Positions 26,270 through 35,208 of a DNA stretch of 64,000 bases are shown here, one piece after another. The stretch spans positions 62,001-126,000 of the forward strand of contig NZ_CAMFHX010000003.1 in the NCBI RefSeq assembly GCF_945952365.1. Direction: 5' to 3'. Positions within the stretch are counted from its first letter, which is position 1; each line of letters begins with the position of its first letter. This DNA is from an uncultured Cetobacterium sp. (GTDB taxonomy: Bacteria; Fusobacteriota; Fusobacteriia; Fusobacteriales; Fusobacteriaceae). The notes under the pieces were generated by a model. That model did not search any database and was not told the origin of the DNA. It saw only the letters and a list, made by a program, of their open reading frames with translations. A program made the translations under genes and the position numbers.

Positions 26270-27742
26270 CTAATCTTCTCTTTCTTCTTCTTCATCTTTT
26301 TTACAACAATTCAACTTTTGAAGTTTCTCTTTTGCTAAATCTTTTCCACCTATTCCAAATGCTACTGCAAACGCTATAGCTATAGCACCAACTGTAAATC
26401 CAAATGCTAAGTTTATAATTTCATTTGCAATTCCCATCTGTCCAAGTCCCATAGCACCAACAAATACTATTATTGCTACTTTAGCAACTAAAGCTATCTG
26501 CTCTTTATTGTCTAATGATGTATTTTTTACTATTTTAGAAACATAGTTTGCAACTACAATTCCAATCGCAACAATCACAACTCCTAAGAAGATATCTCCT
26601 AAAAGTAAAGTTAATTTTAAACTTAAATCTTGAAGTGCTCCAAAGTTTAAAATCTCAATCGATTGAATAATTGCAAAGTACAGTATCAATATCTTAGATA
26701 TTTTTCCAACTAACTTTGAATAGTTATTTTCATCTGTTTTTAATCCAGCTTTTTCTAAATATAAATCAAATTTTAAACCTATTAATAAGTTAGTAATTAT
26801 ACTTTCTATTATCTTTCCAAAGTAAAGAGCGATTACAATAACTAAAGCAACTCCCACTAAGTTAGGAACATAGTTAAATAAAATATGTAACATACTTATA
26901 ACAGGTGATATTATTAGTTCTAAACCTAAATAATTAAGTGAAGCTGAGAACACTGGTATTAAAATCAGTATGTAAACTATATTAGATAAAATTGTTGAAA
27001 GTTTACCTTCAAATAAAACCTTACCATCGATACTTAGCTTCTCATCTAAATTCAATGAATCTAAAACTCCTCTTAAAATGTCTCTTAATTTTGAAGCTAT
27101 AAACCATCCTACTATTAAAACTAAAACTGCAGCTATTAAGCTTGGAATATAGTTTAAAAACTTCGTTAACATATCTGTTATTGGAATAAGAATTCTATCT
27201 AACTTTAAAGCCGCTAAAACTCCAGGTAAAATTAGTATAAACACTAGTAAAGATATAATCTCACTAAATATTTTTGAAACTGATACTTTACTTTCCTTTG
27301 AGTTTATCTTCTCATCTACATTCAGTTTTCTAAAGAAAATCTCTGAAAACTTCTGAGCTAATTTAGCTAAAATAATCGCAATTATTAAAAGAACAACACC
27401 ACCTAAAACATTTGGTATGTATGAGAATATAGGATCTAATAGATTTAATATTGGATTAACCAATCTACTAAAACCTAATTTCTCCATTATTATTCCAATT
27501 ATAAATATTACAAATATATAATAGATAAATTTAAGTAGTGTTTTTATTGCGTAAGTGCTACTGCCACCCTCTTTTCCTGTTATTTCATGTTCTAGATTTG
27601 AAAATAGCTTTGTCTTTATAAAAATGTGTTCCAATTTGCTAACTACAACTGATGCTATAGCTAAGCCTACCAATAAAATAATAATCGATGCAATAATATT
27701 AAGTGTTACGTTGTTGAGAACTAAAACTTTAAGCTCCTCCAT
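26270..27742 (-). CDS. Mechanosensitive-channel-like membrane protein with TM-helix repeats
   Basis: A 490-residue polytopic membrane protein of the conserved-TM-helix (CmpX/MscS-related) group. Internal repeats carry the pattern YIPN/YIPS/YVPN followed by a hydrophobic helix (SYIPNVLGGVVLLIIAI, NYIPSLIAAVLVLIVGW, NYVPNLVGVALVIVIAL), each followed by a short charged loop with LNLDEK or similar. The cytosolic beta-domain of classical MscS is not evident; the C-terminus ends in NCCKKDEEEERED. The role is probably osmotic or envelope-stress-related ion flux, from the family only. It starts one base after the stop of a 29-codon membrane-peptide ORF. Confidence 0.85.
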   Translation of the reverse strand: MEELKVLVLNNVTLNIIASIIILLVGLAIASVVVSKLEHIFIKTKLFSNLEHEITGKEGGSSTYAIKTLLKFIYYIFVIFIIGIIMEKLGFSRLVNPILNLLDPIFSYIPNVLGGVVLLIIAIILAKLAQKFSEIFFRKLNVDEKINSKESKVSVSKIFSEIISLLVFILILPGVLAALKLDRILIPITDMLTKFLNYIPSLIAAVLVLIVGWFIASKLRDILRGVLDSLNLDEKLSIDGKVLFEGKLSTILSNIVYILILIPVFSASLNYLGLELIISPVISMLHILFNYVPNLVGVALVIVIALYFGKIIESIITNLLIGLKFDLYLEKAGLKTDENNYSKLVGKISKILILYFAIIQSIEILNFGALQDLSLKLTLLLGDIFLGVVIVAIGIVVANYVSKIVKNTSLDNKEQIALVAKVAIIVFVGAMGLGQMGIANEIINLAFGFTVGAIAIAFAVAFGIGGKDLAKEKLQKLNCCKKDEEEERED

Positions 27743-27743
27743 G

Positions 27744-27833
27744 TTACCATCCTCCTATCTCTTCTAGTTTATTTACAATCAGGTAAATTATAAATACTGC
27801 CATGAAAAATCCAATTGATAACATCATATTCAT
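27744..27833 (-). CDS. 29-residue single-span membrane peptide upstream of channel gene
   Basis: Below usual ORF length limits. ATG 27833 is preceded by GGGAGTG with good spacing. The peptide MNMMLSIGFFMAVFIIYLIV followed by NKLEEIGGW is one hydrophobic helix with a short charged tail. Its last codons (GAGATAGGAGGATGG) contain the SD of the channel gene, whose ATG starts one base after this stop, so the two are translationally coupled. It may be a small subunit or regulator of the channel; I know of no named family. Confidence 0.7.
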   Translation of the reverse strand: MNMMLSIGFFMAVFIIYLIVNKLEEIGGW

Positions 27834-27935
27834 CACTCCCTAATTAATTTATTTCATGATTTTTATTACGCTCTATTTTCGAATTTTCTTTTTTTATTCT
27901 TTATTTTTTCGTAATCTTCAAAGCATTTATAGAAA

Positions 27936-27970
27936 ACAAAAAAAGTGGAGCTTCAAATGACTCCACTTTA
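27936..27970 (-). terminator. Terminator of the quinate/shikimate operon
   Basis: AAAGTGGAG and CTCCACTTT form a perfect 9-bp stem around a 10-base loop; on the minus strand a T-run (TTTTTTT) follows. Confidence 0.85.
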
Positions 27971-27980
27971 AAATTTTAAA

Positions 27981-29963
27981 TTATATATTTTTTATAAAAT
28001 CTACTAAATCTCTTCCTTCAGATACACCTTCAAGAATCTTTCTTGGTCTTACACTATCACCAATATTTAAAACTTTTACTCCTTTTGCTTCAAAGTTTTT
28101 CTCTAATTCCTCTAGTATCTCCATATTACTTTGCATACCTAAACATACAAACCCGTAATCAAACTTCAACTCTTTTATCTCTTTGTTTGAAGTTTCAACT
28201 ATAAATCTATCTGTTTTAACTTCTGTTAAAGATGTTTCAGTATATTTTTTTACATCTTTCTTATTTAATAAACCAAGCATATCGATTCTAGTTATAAAAT
28301 CTAAATCTTTTCCTATCTCTTGCATTCTCTCAACAATAGTAACATTAGCTCCTTTTTCAGTTGCAAATTCAACTACATCTAATCCTACAGCTCCACCACC
28401 AATAACAACAACCTCTTTTCCTTCAAAGTCAAAGTTATCTATATTTTTCATAGTTCCAAATATTGAATAAACATTTGAGTTTTCTTTATCAATAAGTTCT
28501 CTCAGTCCTTTTATTGGAGGTAGTAGTGGTTTTGATCCAGTTGCATTTATAACTAAATCTGGCTTAAAGTTTTTAATTATCTCTGTTGTTGCTGTAACTC
28601 CTGTAAGTGTAATCAGGTTCTTTAAGTTCTCAGCTCTTTTCTCTAAATACTCAGGGAAGAAACTAATCTTTTGCTTTGCTGGGAATTTCGAAATATCTTT
28701 AGCTAATCCCCCTAACTCTTTCTCTTTTTCTAAAAGGAAAGTTGTACATCCTACCTCAGCTAAACTACAAGCAGCTTCTAATCCTGCTGTTCCCCCTCCA
28801 ACAACTACAACATTTATATTTTTATCAATCTTCTCTTTTTTATATTCATCTTCTAAAATCAAATCAGGATTTACTGTACATTCGATTGGTCTATTTAGTC
28901 CTATTCTGTGTCCAGCACATCCAATATTACAAGATATACATTTTCTAATCTCATTTTCTCTTCCAGAAGAACTTTTTTCACACCAATTTGGCTCAGCGAT
29001 AAGCCCACGTCCTATTCCAATAAAATCAGCTTTTCCAGATAATAAAATCTCTTCAGCATCTTTTGGATCTCTTATATTCCCCATAGTAACAACTGGTTTT
29101 TTAAATCTCTTTTTTACAGCCTCAGCCATATATACTCTCCAACCTGATTTTAAATGAATCGCATCTATTTGATATTGAATAGAATCATTTAAAGCTGCTG
29201 ATACATTATATACATCAACTCCAAAATCTAAATACTCAAGAATTTGTAAACTATCTTCAAGTGTATTTCCACCTTCTAAAAGTTCATCAGCACTTATTCT
29301 TAAAAATATTGGATAAAATTCTCCAACCTCTTTTCTAATTTTTTCGATTATCATCTTACAGAATCTAGCTCTATTTTCAAAACTTCCACCAAACTCATCA
29401 GTTCTTTTATTGTAAACTGGAGATAAAAACTGACTGATTAAATATGAATGCCCTGCATGTATTTCAACAGCATCAAATCCTGCAACTTGTGCTCTTTTAG
29501 CTGCTAGAGCATACATCTGTGCAGTTTCTTCAATCTCATCTTTTGTCATTGCTCTTGGAATAGCTCCACCAGTTTTTGATGGAACATCTGAAGATGATAC
29601 AGGTTGGCAACCTATTCTTCCAGGTGCAGCTGAAGCTCCTGCATGATTTATTTGAAGTATCGCTTTTGCTCCATGTTTATGTAATCTAGAAGTAAGATTA
29701 TATAATCCTGGTATAAATCTATCCTCATTTATTCTCAATTGAGTTGTTCCGTTAGATCCAATTGGGAAACTTACACATGCATTTTCAACTATAATTGCAC
29801 CAGTTCCACCTTTTGCTCTTTGCTCATAATATTTTATATGCTCTTCTAATATCTCACCGTTTGGTCCAGCAAAGTTAGTTCCCATAGGAAGCATAATTAC
29901 TCTATTTTTTATTTTTAAATTTTTAACCACAATAGGACTAAATATATTTTCATATTTTTTCAT
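27981..29963 (-). CDS. NADH:flavin oxidoreductase, dienoyl-CoA reductase-like (FMN/FeS/FAD)
   Basis: A 660-residue enoate-reductase-type enzyme. Residues about 1-370 are an Old-Yellow-Enzyme barrel binding FMN (NRVIMLPMGTNFAG, GFDAVEIHAGHSYLISQFL, TDEFGGSFENR). A [4Fe-4S] motif CISCNIGC is near residue 345, then CTVNP. The C-terminal half binds FAD and NAD(P)H (VVVVGGGTAGLEAACSLAEVG; VVIGGGAVGLDVVEFATEKG). Homologues reduce activated C=C bonds of enoyl-CoA, dienoyl-CoA or bile-acid intermediates. Being last in the aroD-ydiB-MFS operon, it probably reduces an unsaturated cyclohexene carboxylate such as a dehydroshikimate derivative; this is inference. Confidence 0.9.
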   Translation of the reverse strand: MKKYENIFSPIVVKNLKIKNRVIMLPMGTNFAGPNGEILEEHIKYYEQRAKGGTGAIIVENACVSFPIGSNGTTQLRINEDRFIPGLYNLTSRLHKHGAKAILQINHAGASAAPGRIGCQPVSSSDVPSKTGGAIPRAMTKDEIEETAQMYALAAKRAQVAGFDAVEIHAGHSYLISQFLSPVYNKRTDEFGGSFENRARFCKMIIEKIRKEVGEFYPIFLRISADELLEGGNTLEDSLQILEYLDFGVDVYNVSAALNDSIQYQIDAIHLKSGWRVYMAEAVKKRFKKPVVTMGNIRDPKDAEEILLSGKADFIGIGRGLIAEPNWCEKSSSGRENEIRKCISCNIGCAGHRIGLNRPIECTVNPDLILEDEYKKEKIDKNINVVVVGGGTAGLEAACSLAEVGCTTFLLEKEKELGGLAKDISKFPAKQKISFFPEYLEKRAENLKNLITLTGVTATTEIIKNFKPDLVINATGSKPLLPPIKGLRELIDKENSNVYSIFGTMKNIDNFDFEGKEVVVIGGGAVGLDVVEFATEKGANVTIVERMQEIGKDLDFITRIDMLGLLNKKDVKKYTETSLTEVKTDRFIVETSNKEIKELKFDYGFVCLGMQSNMEILEELEKNFEAKGVKVLNIGDSVRPRKILEGVSEGRDLVDFIKNI

Positions 29964-29984
29964 TACTTAAACTCCTCAATTACC

Positions 29985-31178
29985 TTACTTATTTAATTTG
30001 TAATATCTTATATTTACAAAGATAGCTACAAGTACTCCTATCATTGTTATCATTCCTGCAAATAGAAGTGTATATTCGATACCAAAATTATTTGTTATTA
30101 CTCCTGCCATTGCAGTTGTTGAGAATGTTGCTATACTTGATGACAACATAACTAAACTTGTCATTTTCCCTTTCGAACCTTGGAATAAATCAATCATTGT
30201 TGCAACAGTTAACTGAAGTACTCCACCTGCTGCTGTAAATCCAATTATAAATCCACCAGCTATACAAATAACTTCACTTTTTGTTATAAATATTGTAAAT
30301 AGTGTTATTGCTGAAATTAGTGGATAGATAAATAGGAAATTAACTGGTTTAATCCATTTTTTAACTAAAACTGCAGTTATTAGCACTGCTAAAATTGAAC
30401 CCAAAGCATAATATGATTGTATTTTTCCAGCCATACTTTCTGTCATTCCAAGAACCGTCATAGCATATGCTTTATTAACATTTAAAAATATTTGGAAAGT
30501 AGCTGTTGAAGTAAATCCTATCAAAATAATTGCTAATCCATCTTTAAAGAAATTTGCTTTTGTATTTTTCTCATCTACTGAAGTTTCATCTTTTGGTTTT
30601 GCCACTTCACTTTTAGGAAACGGTAAAAACATAAGAGCTATACCATTTATAATCAATAGTGCTACACAAAGTAAAAATGAATATCCATAGTTCAAATGAT
30701 TTCCAGCTAAGTATCCCACAAATATCGGTAACATATATTGTCCGATTGAAATAAATAGTTTCGTTAAAATACTAGCAAATCCTGTTGAAGCTGATAAAAT
30801 TTCAAGAACTGCTGGTATACATCCAGTATCAAAAAACGAGTTAGCTACTCCACCAAGTATAGCTATGAAAAAGGCTACTTTTGCATTAGGAGCATTATAT
30901 ATTAAAGCAAAGAACAATGCATATAAAATCATTCCACTGAGAATAGTGACTCTTCTTCCGAATTTATCAGAGATAGCTCCGGAAATAGGAAGAACTACAA
31001 ATCTTCCTATTCCCATAGCTGAAATGATATATAGAATTGTTGAATGATTAGTATTCCACTGAGCTTGTAAAAAATTTGTATTTTGAGCTAAAATTGAAAC
31101 ACCTATTCCATGTATAAAGTAGTTTATATATATACAAAAAGCCGTTAAGTATAATATGTTGAATCTCTTTTCTTTCAT
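29985..31178 (-). CDS. MFS transporter, YdiN-like
   Basis: Inner-membrane major-facilitator protein of 397 residues with about twelve hydrophobic segments. The loop 2-3 motif is GAISDKFGRRVTIL, and a long hydrophilic centre (about residues 195-215, PKSEVAKPKDETSVDEKNTK) separates the halves. In E. coli the related MFS gene ydiN is next to ydiB-aroD, the same neighbours as here, so quinate or shikimate uptake is the likely role. AGAAGGA precedes the ATG. It is 29 bases downstream of ydiB. Confidence 0.88.
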   Translation of the reverse strand: MKEKRFNILYLTAFCIYINYFIHGIGVSILAQNTNFLQAQWNTNHSTILYIISAMGIGRFVVLPISGAISDKFGRRVTILSGMILYALFFALIYNAPNAKVAFFIAILGGVANSFFDTGCIPAVLEILSASTGFASILTKLFISIGQYMLPIFVGYLAGNHLNYGYSFLLCVALLIINGIALMFLPFPKSEVAKPKDETSVDEKNTKANFFKDGLAIILIGFTSTATFQIFLNVNKAYAMTVLGMTESMAGKIQSYYALGSILAVLITAVLVKKWIKPVNFLFIYPLISAITLFTIFITKSEVICIAGGFIIGFTAAGGVLQLTVATMIDLFQGSKGKMTSLVMLSSSIATFSTTAMAGVITNNFGIEYTLLFAGMITMIGVLVAIFVNIRYYKLNK

Positions 31179-31207
31179 AAATCATTCCTTCTATAACTTT
31201 ATTTTTA

Positions 31208-32080
31208 TTAGTATTTGATATCTAAAACTTCTTTCATATGCTCAATTGGCATCTTTTTTCCAGTCCATAATTCGAAAGCTGCAGCACCTTGGAATAACAT
31301 CATACCTAATCCATTTAAAGTTCTACATCCAGCTTCATTAGCTAATTTTAATAGTGCTGTTTCTCTTGGAGAGTAAACAATATCTAAAACTACTAAATCA
31401 GGTCTCAAGTATGATTTATCAGGAATAAATGTCATACCTTCTAAAGGTTTCATTCCCATTCCAGTAGCGTTTATTAAAAGCATACTCGAAGCAATCTCCT
31501 CTTTTAATCTATTTAAATCATTTAAATCATAAAGGTTTACAACACAGTTTGTTTTCTCTTTAAGTTTTTTTACTGTTTTTTCAGCGTTTTCGAAGAACTT
31601 ATCTTTTTTATTGAAGATAGAAATTTCAGCTACACCATCTAAAGCTGCTTGAACTTGAATAGCTGTTGCTGCTCCACCAGCTCCAACAATAGTTATTTTC
31701 TTTCCAATAACATCTACACCAGCATCTTTTAATCCATACATACAACCGATACCATCTGTTATATGCCCAGTTAAAACTCCATTATCATTTACAACAGTAT
31801 TTACTGCTCCACAAAGTTCAGCTGCTGGTGATATTTTATCTAAGTATTTATGTACAATAGTTTTATTAGGCATAGATACATTACATCCACGAACATCCAT
31901 CGCTCTAAATCCTTTTATTGTATTTTCTAACTCTTCATTTCCAACCTCAAAAGCTAAGTAAGCGTAATCTAATCCTAATTTAGCAAAAGCCTCATTATGC
32001 ATAGCTGGTGAGCTTGAATGTCTTATTGGATATGCAATTAATCCTATTAACTCTGTATGTCCTGTTATTCTTTCTGCCAT
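31208..32080 (-). CDS. ydiB: Quinate/shikimate dehydrogenase, YdiB type
   Basis: Interconverts shikimate with 3-dehydroshikimate, and in the YdiB group also quinate with 3-dehydroquinate, using NAD(P)H. Substrate-site motifs are AYPIRHSSSPAMHN and CNVSMPNKTI (catalytic Lys); the dinucleotide site is IVGAGGAATAIQVQAA. C-terminal GLGMMLFQGAAAFELWTGK matches YdiB. The usual NTDG around the catalytic Asp reads ITDG here, so the Asp is kept but the preceding Asn is lost. Length 290 fits. It lies between aroD and the MFS gene; the set contains no biosynthetic aro genes, suggesting catabolic use. Confidence 0.9.
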   Translation of the reverse strand: MAERITGHTELIGLIAYPIRHSSSPAMHNEAFAKLGLDYAYLAFEVGNEELENTIKGFRAMDVRGCNVSMPNKTIVHKYLDKISPAAELCGAVNTVVNDNGVLTGHITDGIGCMYGLKDAGVDVIGKKITIVGAGGAATAIQVQAALDGVAEISIFNKKDKFFENAEKTVKKLKEKTNCVVNLYDLNDLNRLKEEIASSMLLINATGMGMKPLEGMTFIPDKSYLRPDLVVLDIVYSPRETALLKLANEAGCRTLNGLGMMLFQGAAAFELWTGKKMPIEHMKEVLDIKY

Positions 32081-32110
32081 TTTTTCCTCCTAAAATTTGA
32101 ATTTTATATT

Positions 32111-32875
32111 TTATAAAGCTTCGTGTAAAGTTTCTAAAATTGTAACTAATTTTTTAGCTTCTAGTTGTCCTGGTGCTGATACTTTATTAACTGCTCCGAA
32201 AGTAAGTGCTGAACCAAAAATCTCTCCAGCAACTCTTGAGATAACTCCTTTTCCACCCATTGACATAGTTACCACTGGAACTTTAGCATGATTTTCTTTC
32301 ATCTCTAGTGTTGCTTCTAAAAGAACTAACACATCCTTCAATGTATTTGGCATAACTGCAATCTTAGCAACATCTGTACCTAACTCTTGCATTCTAACTA
32401 ATCTTTCAATAATTACATTTTTTTCTGGAGTTTTAAAGAAGTCATGATTTGACATTATTACTTTTACTCCTTCAGAATGAGCTACTTCAATTATCTCTTT
32501 TACATATTCATCTCCAGAGAATAACTCTACATCTACTAAATCTACTAATCTACTTTTAGCAACTTCACAATTTAACTTTACATACTGCGCTATGCTAAGT
32601 TCTTTTTCTCCACCCTCTTTTAAACTTCTGAATGTAAATAGAATCGGAGTTTCTTTTAAAATCTCTCTCAATGATTTTAAAAGATCAATAACTGCCTCTA
32701 TATTTTCAACTTTTTCAAAATGGTCAATTCTTAACTCTACAACATCTAAAGTTACACCCTCTAAGTTTTTTGCATATTCTAGTATTTCAGTTTTAGTTTT
32801 TGCTACCAATGGTATACATATTTTAGGAATACCCTCACCTAATTTCATATTTTTTATTTCAACTGTTTGTATCAT
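32111..32875 (-). CDS. aroD: 3-Dehydroquinate dehydratase, type I
   Basis: Schiff-base dehydratase that converts 3-dehydroquinate to 3-dehydroshikimate. Motifs follow E. coli AroD closely: LRIDHFE, FTFRSLKEGG, LVDVELFSGD, VIMSNHDFFKTP (catalytic His), DVAKIAVMPNT (Schiff-base Lys), VTMSMGGKGVISR and FGAVNKVSAPGQ. Length 254 equals the family. I start at ATG 32875 (SD AAGGT plus AGAGGA); the open frame runs further upstream to 33052 but that stretch is the promoter region shared with the divergent LysR gene and is unlike AroD. It is first in the four-gene operon. Confidence 0.93.
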   Translation of the reverse strand: MIQTVEIKNMKLGEGIPKICIPLVAKTKTEILEYAKNLEGVTLDVVELRIDHFEKVENIEAVIDLLKSLREILKETPILFTFRSLKEGGEKELSIAQYVKLNCEVAKSRLVDLVDVELFSGDEYVKEIIEVAHSEGVKVIMSNHDFFKTPEKNVIIERLVRMQELGTDVAKIAVMPNTLKDVLVLLEATLEMKENHAKVPVVTMSMGGKGVISRVAGEIFGSALTFGAVNKVSAPGQLEAKKLVTILETLHEAL

Positions 32876-33037
32876 TTCCTCTACCTTTCCCTTTATTCTT
32901 AATAACAAGCTTGCTTTTGATAACTCATTATATTGTTTTATAAAAAATAAATCTAATACTAATTTTTTGAAAATCGATAGTTTTTTTCTATTAATTATGG
33001 TATGATAAAACAAAGTAAAGATGTTATGGAGGTTATT
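32876..33037. promoter_or_regulatory. Divergent promoter region of aroD operon and LysR gene
   Basis: 162 bases between the divergent starts, the usual place for LysR-type operators. TATGAT at 33001-33006 could be a -10 for the regulator. I could not fix a T-N11-A operator with confidence. Confidence 0.45.
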
Positions 33038-33904
33038 ATGAATTTGAACCAATTGTATTACTTTAAAACTATCGCTAAACTAGAACACTATAACCTAGCT
33101 GCTCAAAAATTAAACGTTTCACAGCCAAGTCTTAGTGCTGCCATAGCAAATTTGGAAAAAGAATTATCAATTTCTCTTTTTAAAAAGGTTGGTAGAAATA
33201 TAAAACTAACTGAACATGGAGAGATGTTTTTAAATTATGTCGAAAACTCATTAGATGTTTTAGAAGAGGGCATCAATAAATTAAAAAAACTCAACTCTTC
33301 AATGATAAAACTTGCCTATGTTTTTCCACTTTCAACCTCTTATATTCCTAAATTAGTTAAAGAATATTTAGAAAACCCACAGAATAAAGATGTTAATTTT
33401 ACTTTAAAGCAGGATTTGACTTTTGATATCATAAAGAAAATTAAAGCTGATGAATATGATATTGGATTTTGCTCAAAAGTTGGAAATGAACCCACTTTAA
33501 ATTTCATACCTTTGATTGAACAAAAAATAGTATTGATTGTTCCTAAAAATCATAAATTGGCAACTAAAACTGAAATTGAAATTAAAGAGCTCCAAAACTA
33601 CGATCTTATTAGTTATTTTAAAGAAAGCGGAATGGGACGTTTTTTATCAAAAGCTTTTGAACATCACAATATAAAACCAACAATAAGTTTCGAAGCGGAA
33701 AATGAGCAGGGAATAATTGGATTGGTTTCACAAAATTTTGGAATTGCTGTTATTGCTAAAACATCGTTGATAGAAAATAAGAATTTAGTTCAAATATCAA
33801 TTAAAGATTTAGATTTGAAAAGATATATTTATTTGGTTTATTTGAAAGAAAAGGCTTTAAGACCTCATATAAAAGAGTTTTTAAAATATGTTGAAAATTA
33901 TTAA
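33038..33904 (+). CDS. LysR family transcriptional regulator
   Basis: Likely activator of the divergent quinate/shikimate operon. The N-terminal winged HTH (about 1-60) reads MNLNQLYYFKTIAKLEHYN, AAQKLNVSQPSLSAAIANLE and GRNIKLTEHG; the rest is the periplasmic-binding-protein-like effector domain (DIGFCSKVG, VPKNHKLA, FGIAVIAK). Length is 288. I use ATG 33038 because GGAGGT lies 6 bases ahead; an in-frame ATG at 33002 is in the promoter. The inducer is probably quinate, shikimate or a dehydro form, from context only. Confidence 0.9.
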   Translation: MNLNQLYYFKTIAKLEHYNLAAQKLNVSQPSLSAAIANLEKELSISLFKKVGRNIKLTEHGEMFLNYVENSLDVLEEGINKLKKLNSSMIKLAYVFPLSTSYIPKLVKEYLENPQNKDVNFTLKQDLTFDIIKKIKADEYDIGFCSKVGNEPTLNFIPLIEQKIVLIVPKNHKLATKTEIEIKELQNYDLISYFKESGMGRFLSKAFEHHNIKPTISFEAENEQGIIGLVSQNFGIAVIAKTSLIENKNLVQISIKDLDLKRYIYLVYLKEKALRPHIKEFLKYVENY

Positions 33905-33925
33905 TTTATAAAAGGAGATAACTTT

Positions 33926-34486
33926 ATGAATTTGAATTTTTTAAAAAAATATTTTTTCTTTTTATTTTTAGTCTATACGATTATCGGATGTTCTTCTAAT
34001 GAATATAGATGGCAATCATCTCAACTAGCAATTAACAACTCTTATAAATTAAAAACTGGAGATATTATTGTTAAAGATAAACTTCTTACAGATCCTTTAT
34101 CTTGGCTTGGACATAGCTCTGTTATGATTAGCGATAATCGTATAGGCGATTTTCCTATGCCTGGAAAAGATTACTATACAATAAGTGTAAATGCTTGGTT
34201 GAATGAACCATCTAGAAAAGTGATTGTTCTCAGATATAAACATTTTGACAAAGCTTTTGAAAAGCAATTTCTGAAAAATATTCAAACCTATGGCTATGGA
34301 AAATATCGAACATCCTTTTTCAAAAAGAAAGATAGTGATTTTTATTGTTCTAAGTTTGTTTGGTTTTTATTTTATAAAACTGCTCAAGATTTAGGATATA
34401 ATTTAGATTTAGATTCAAATCAAGGTATACTTATATTTCCTTATGATTTTTTAAATTCTTCTGATTTAACTCAAATAATTTTATAA
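33926..34486 (+). CDS. Lipoprotein with YiiX/NlpC-P60-like (permuted papain) domain
   Basis: A lipoprotein signal with lipobox TIIGC (Cys at residue 22) leads into a YiiX/DUF830-type domain: KLKTGDIIVKDK, WLGHSSVMISDN (His) and, near the C-terminus, SDFYCSKFVWFLFYKTA (candidate nucleophile Cys). In this permuted NlpC/P60 family the His precedes the Cys, as here. Predicted anchored to a membrane facing the periplasm, possibly a peptidase, amidase or lipid hydrolase. Length 186 is normal. AAAGGAG precedes the start; it is 21 bases after the LysR gene but probably unrelated to it. Confidence 0.8.
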   Translation: MNLNFLKKYFFFLFLVYTIIGCSSNEYRWQSSQLAINNSYKLKTGDIIVKDKLLTDPLSWLGHSSVMISDNRIGDFPMPGKDYYTISVNAWLNEPSRKVIVLRYKHFDKAFEKQFLKNIQTYGYGKYRTSFFKKKDSDFYCSKFVWFLFYKTAQDLGYNLDLDSNQGILIFPYDFLNSSDLTQIIL

Positions 34487-34500
34487 CCTATTTTAAATTA

Positions 34501-34529
34501 TTGACCTCTTATTTCAAAAAGTGTATAGT
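34501..34529 (+). promoter_or_regulatory. Promoter of the 34562 gene
   Basis: TTGACC (34501-34506) and TATAGT (34524-34529) with a 17-base spacer, 32 bases upstream of the start codon. Confidence 0.65.
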
Positions 34530-34561
34530 TAAAGTAGTTTTAATAAATAGAAGGAGAAATG

Positions 34562-35137
34562 ATGGATAGGCAAGTCACAATTGAATCGGTTAAATTGGTT
34601 GAACAATTAAAAAAAATATTTCCTAAAGATGGATATCATCTTATTAGTTTACAAGAAAAATTTTATGTTTGGGAAAAAAATATGGATATATCAAAAGAAA
34701 AACCTATAGAACAACACGACACTGGAATCAGAGGAAGAGATTTACTGAATAGTACAGAAAAGAATTTTTTTGAAAATCTTTATGGGAATATTAAACCTGA
34801 AATGCTTATAAATTTTAATTTGAAACCAAAATTTATTGAAAATAGCGATGAATCATTAGAAAAAACTCTTATTTTAGGTGAAGATTTTATTAATACAAGA
34901 AAGCAAAGAGTTTTAAAATTTACTTTTTTAAATTTTAGAGAGTTAGATCCTGATGAACTGAAAGATAAAAAACTTTCAGAGGATGAGTTTATAGACTCTT
35001 TATTAAATAGTTTTCATCCAGCTCAAATAAAAGAGAGTGAAGAGGATGATGGACCAGGATACTATCTTTTTGAATCTGAAAAAGTGGTAATTCCAGGATT
35101 ACTGATTCTAATTATCTCTATTCTTTATATGGTATAA
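34562..35137 (+). CDS. Hypothetical protein with C-terminal membrane segment
   Basis: I do not recognise a family. 191 residues, acidic and hydrophilic for most of the length, then a C-terminal hydrophobic segment VVIPGLLILIISILYMV that would anchor it in the membrane with its bulk in the cytoplasm. The second ATG (34562) has better spacing (5) from AAGGAG than the first (34559, spacing 2). It has its own promoter and starts a run of three small same-strand genes of unknown function that ends at the terminator at 35812. Confidence 0.75.
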   Translation: MDRQVTIESVKLVEQLKKIFPKDGYHLISLQEKFYVWEKNMDISKEKPIEQHDTGIRGRDLLNSTEKNFFENLYGNIKPEMLINFNLKPKFIENSDESLEKTLILGEDFINTRKQRVLKFTFLNFRELDPDELKDKKLSEDEFIDSLLNSFHPAQIKESEEDDGPGYYLFESEKVVIPGLLILIISILYMV

Positions 35138-35208
35138 AAATAAAAGGATTTAAATTTATTTTTAGTATATACGTTGTGAAATCTATTTCAATTACTTGGG
35201 AGGCCATT

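Noticed and set aside
32876-33052. N-terminal extension of aroD
   Set aside because: The frame is open but the stretch is the divergent promoter, unlike AroD, and a good SD and ATG lie at 32875.
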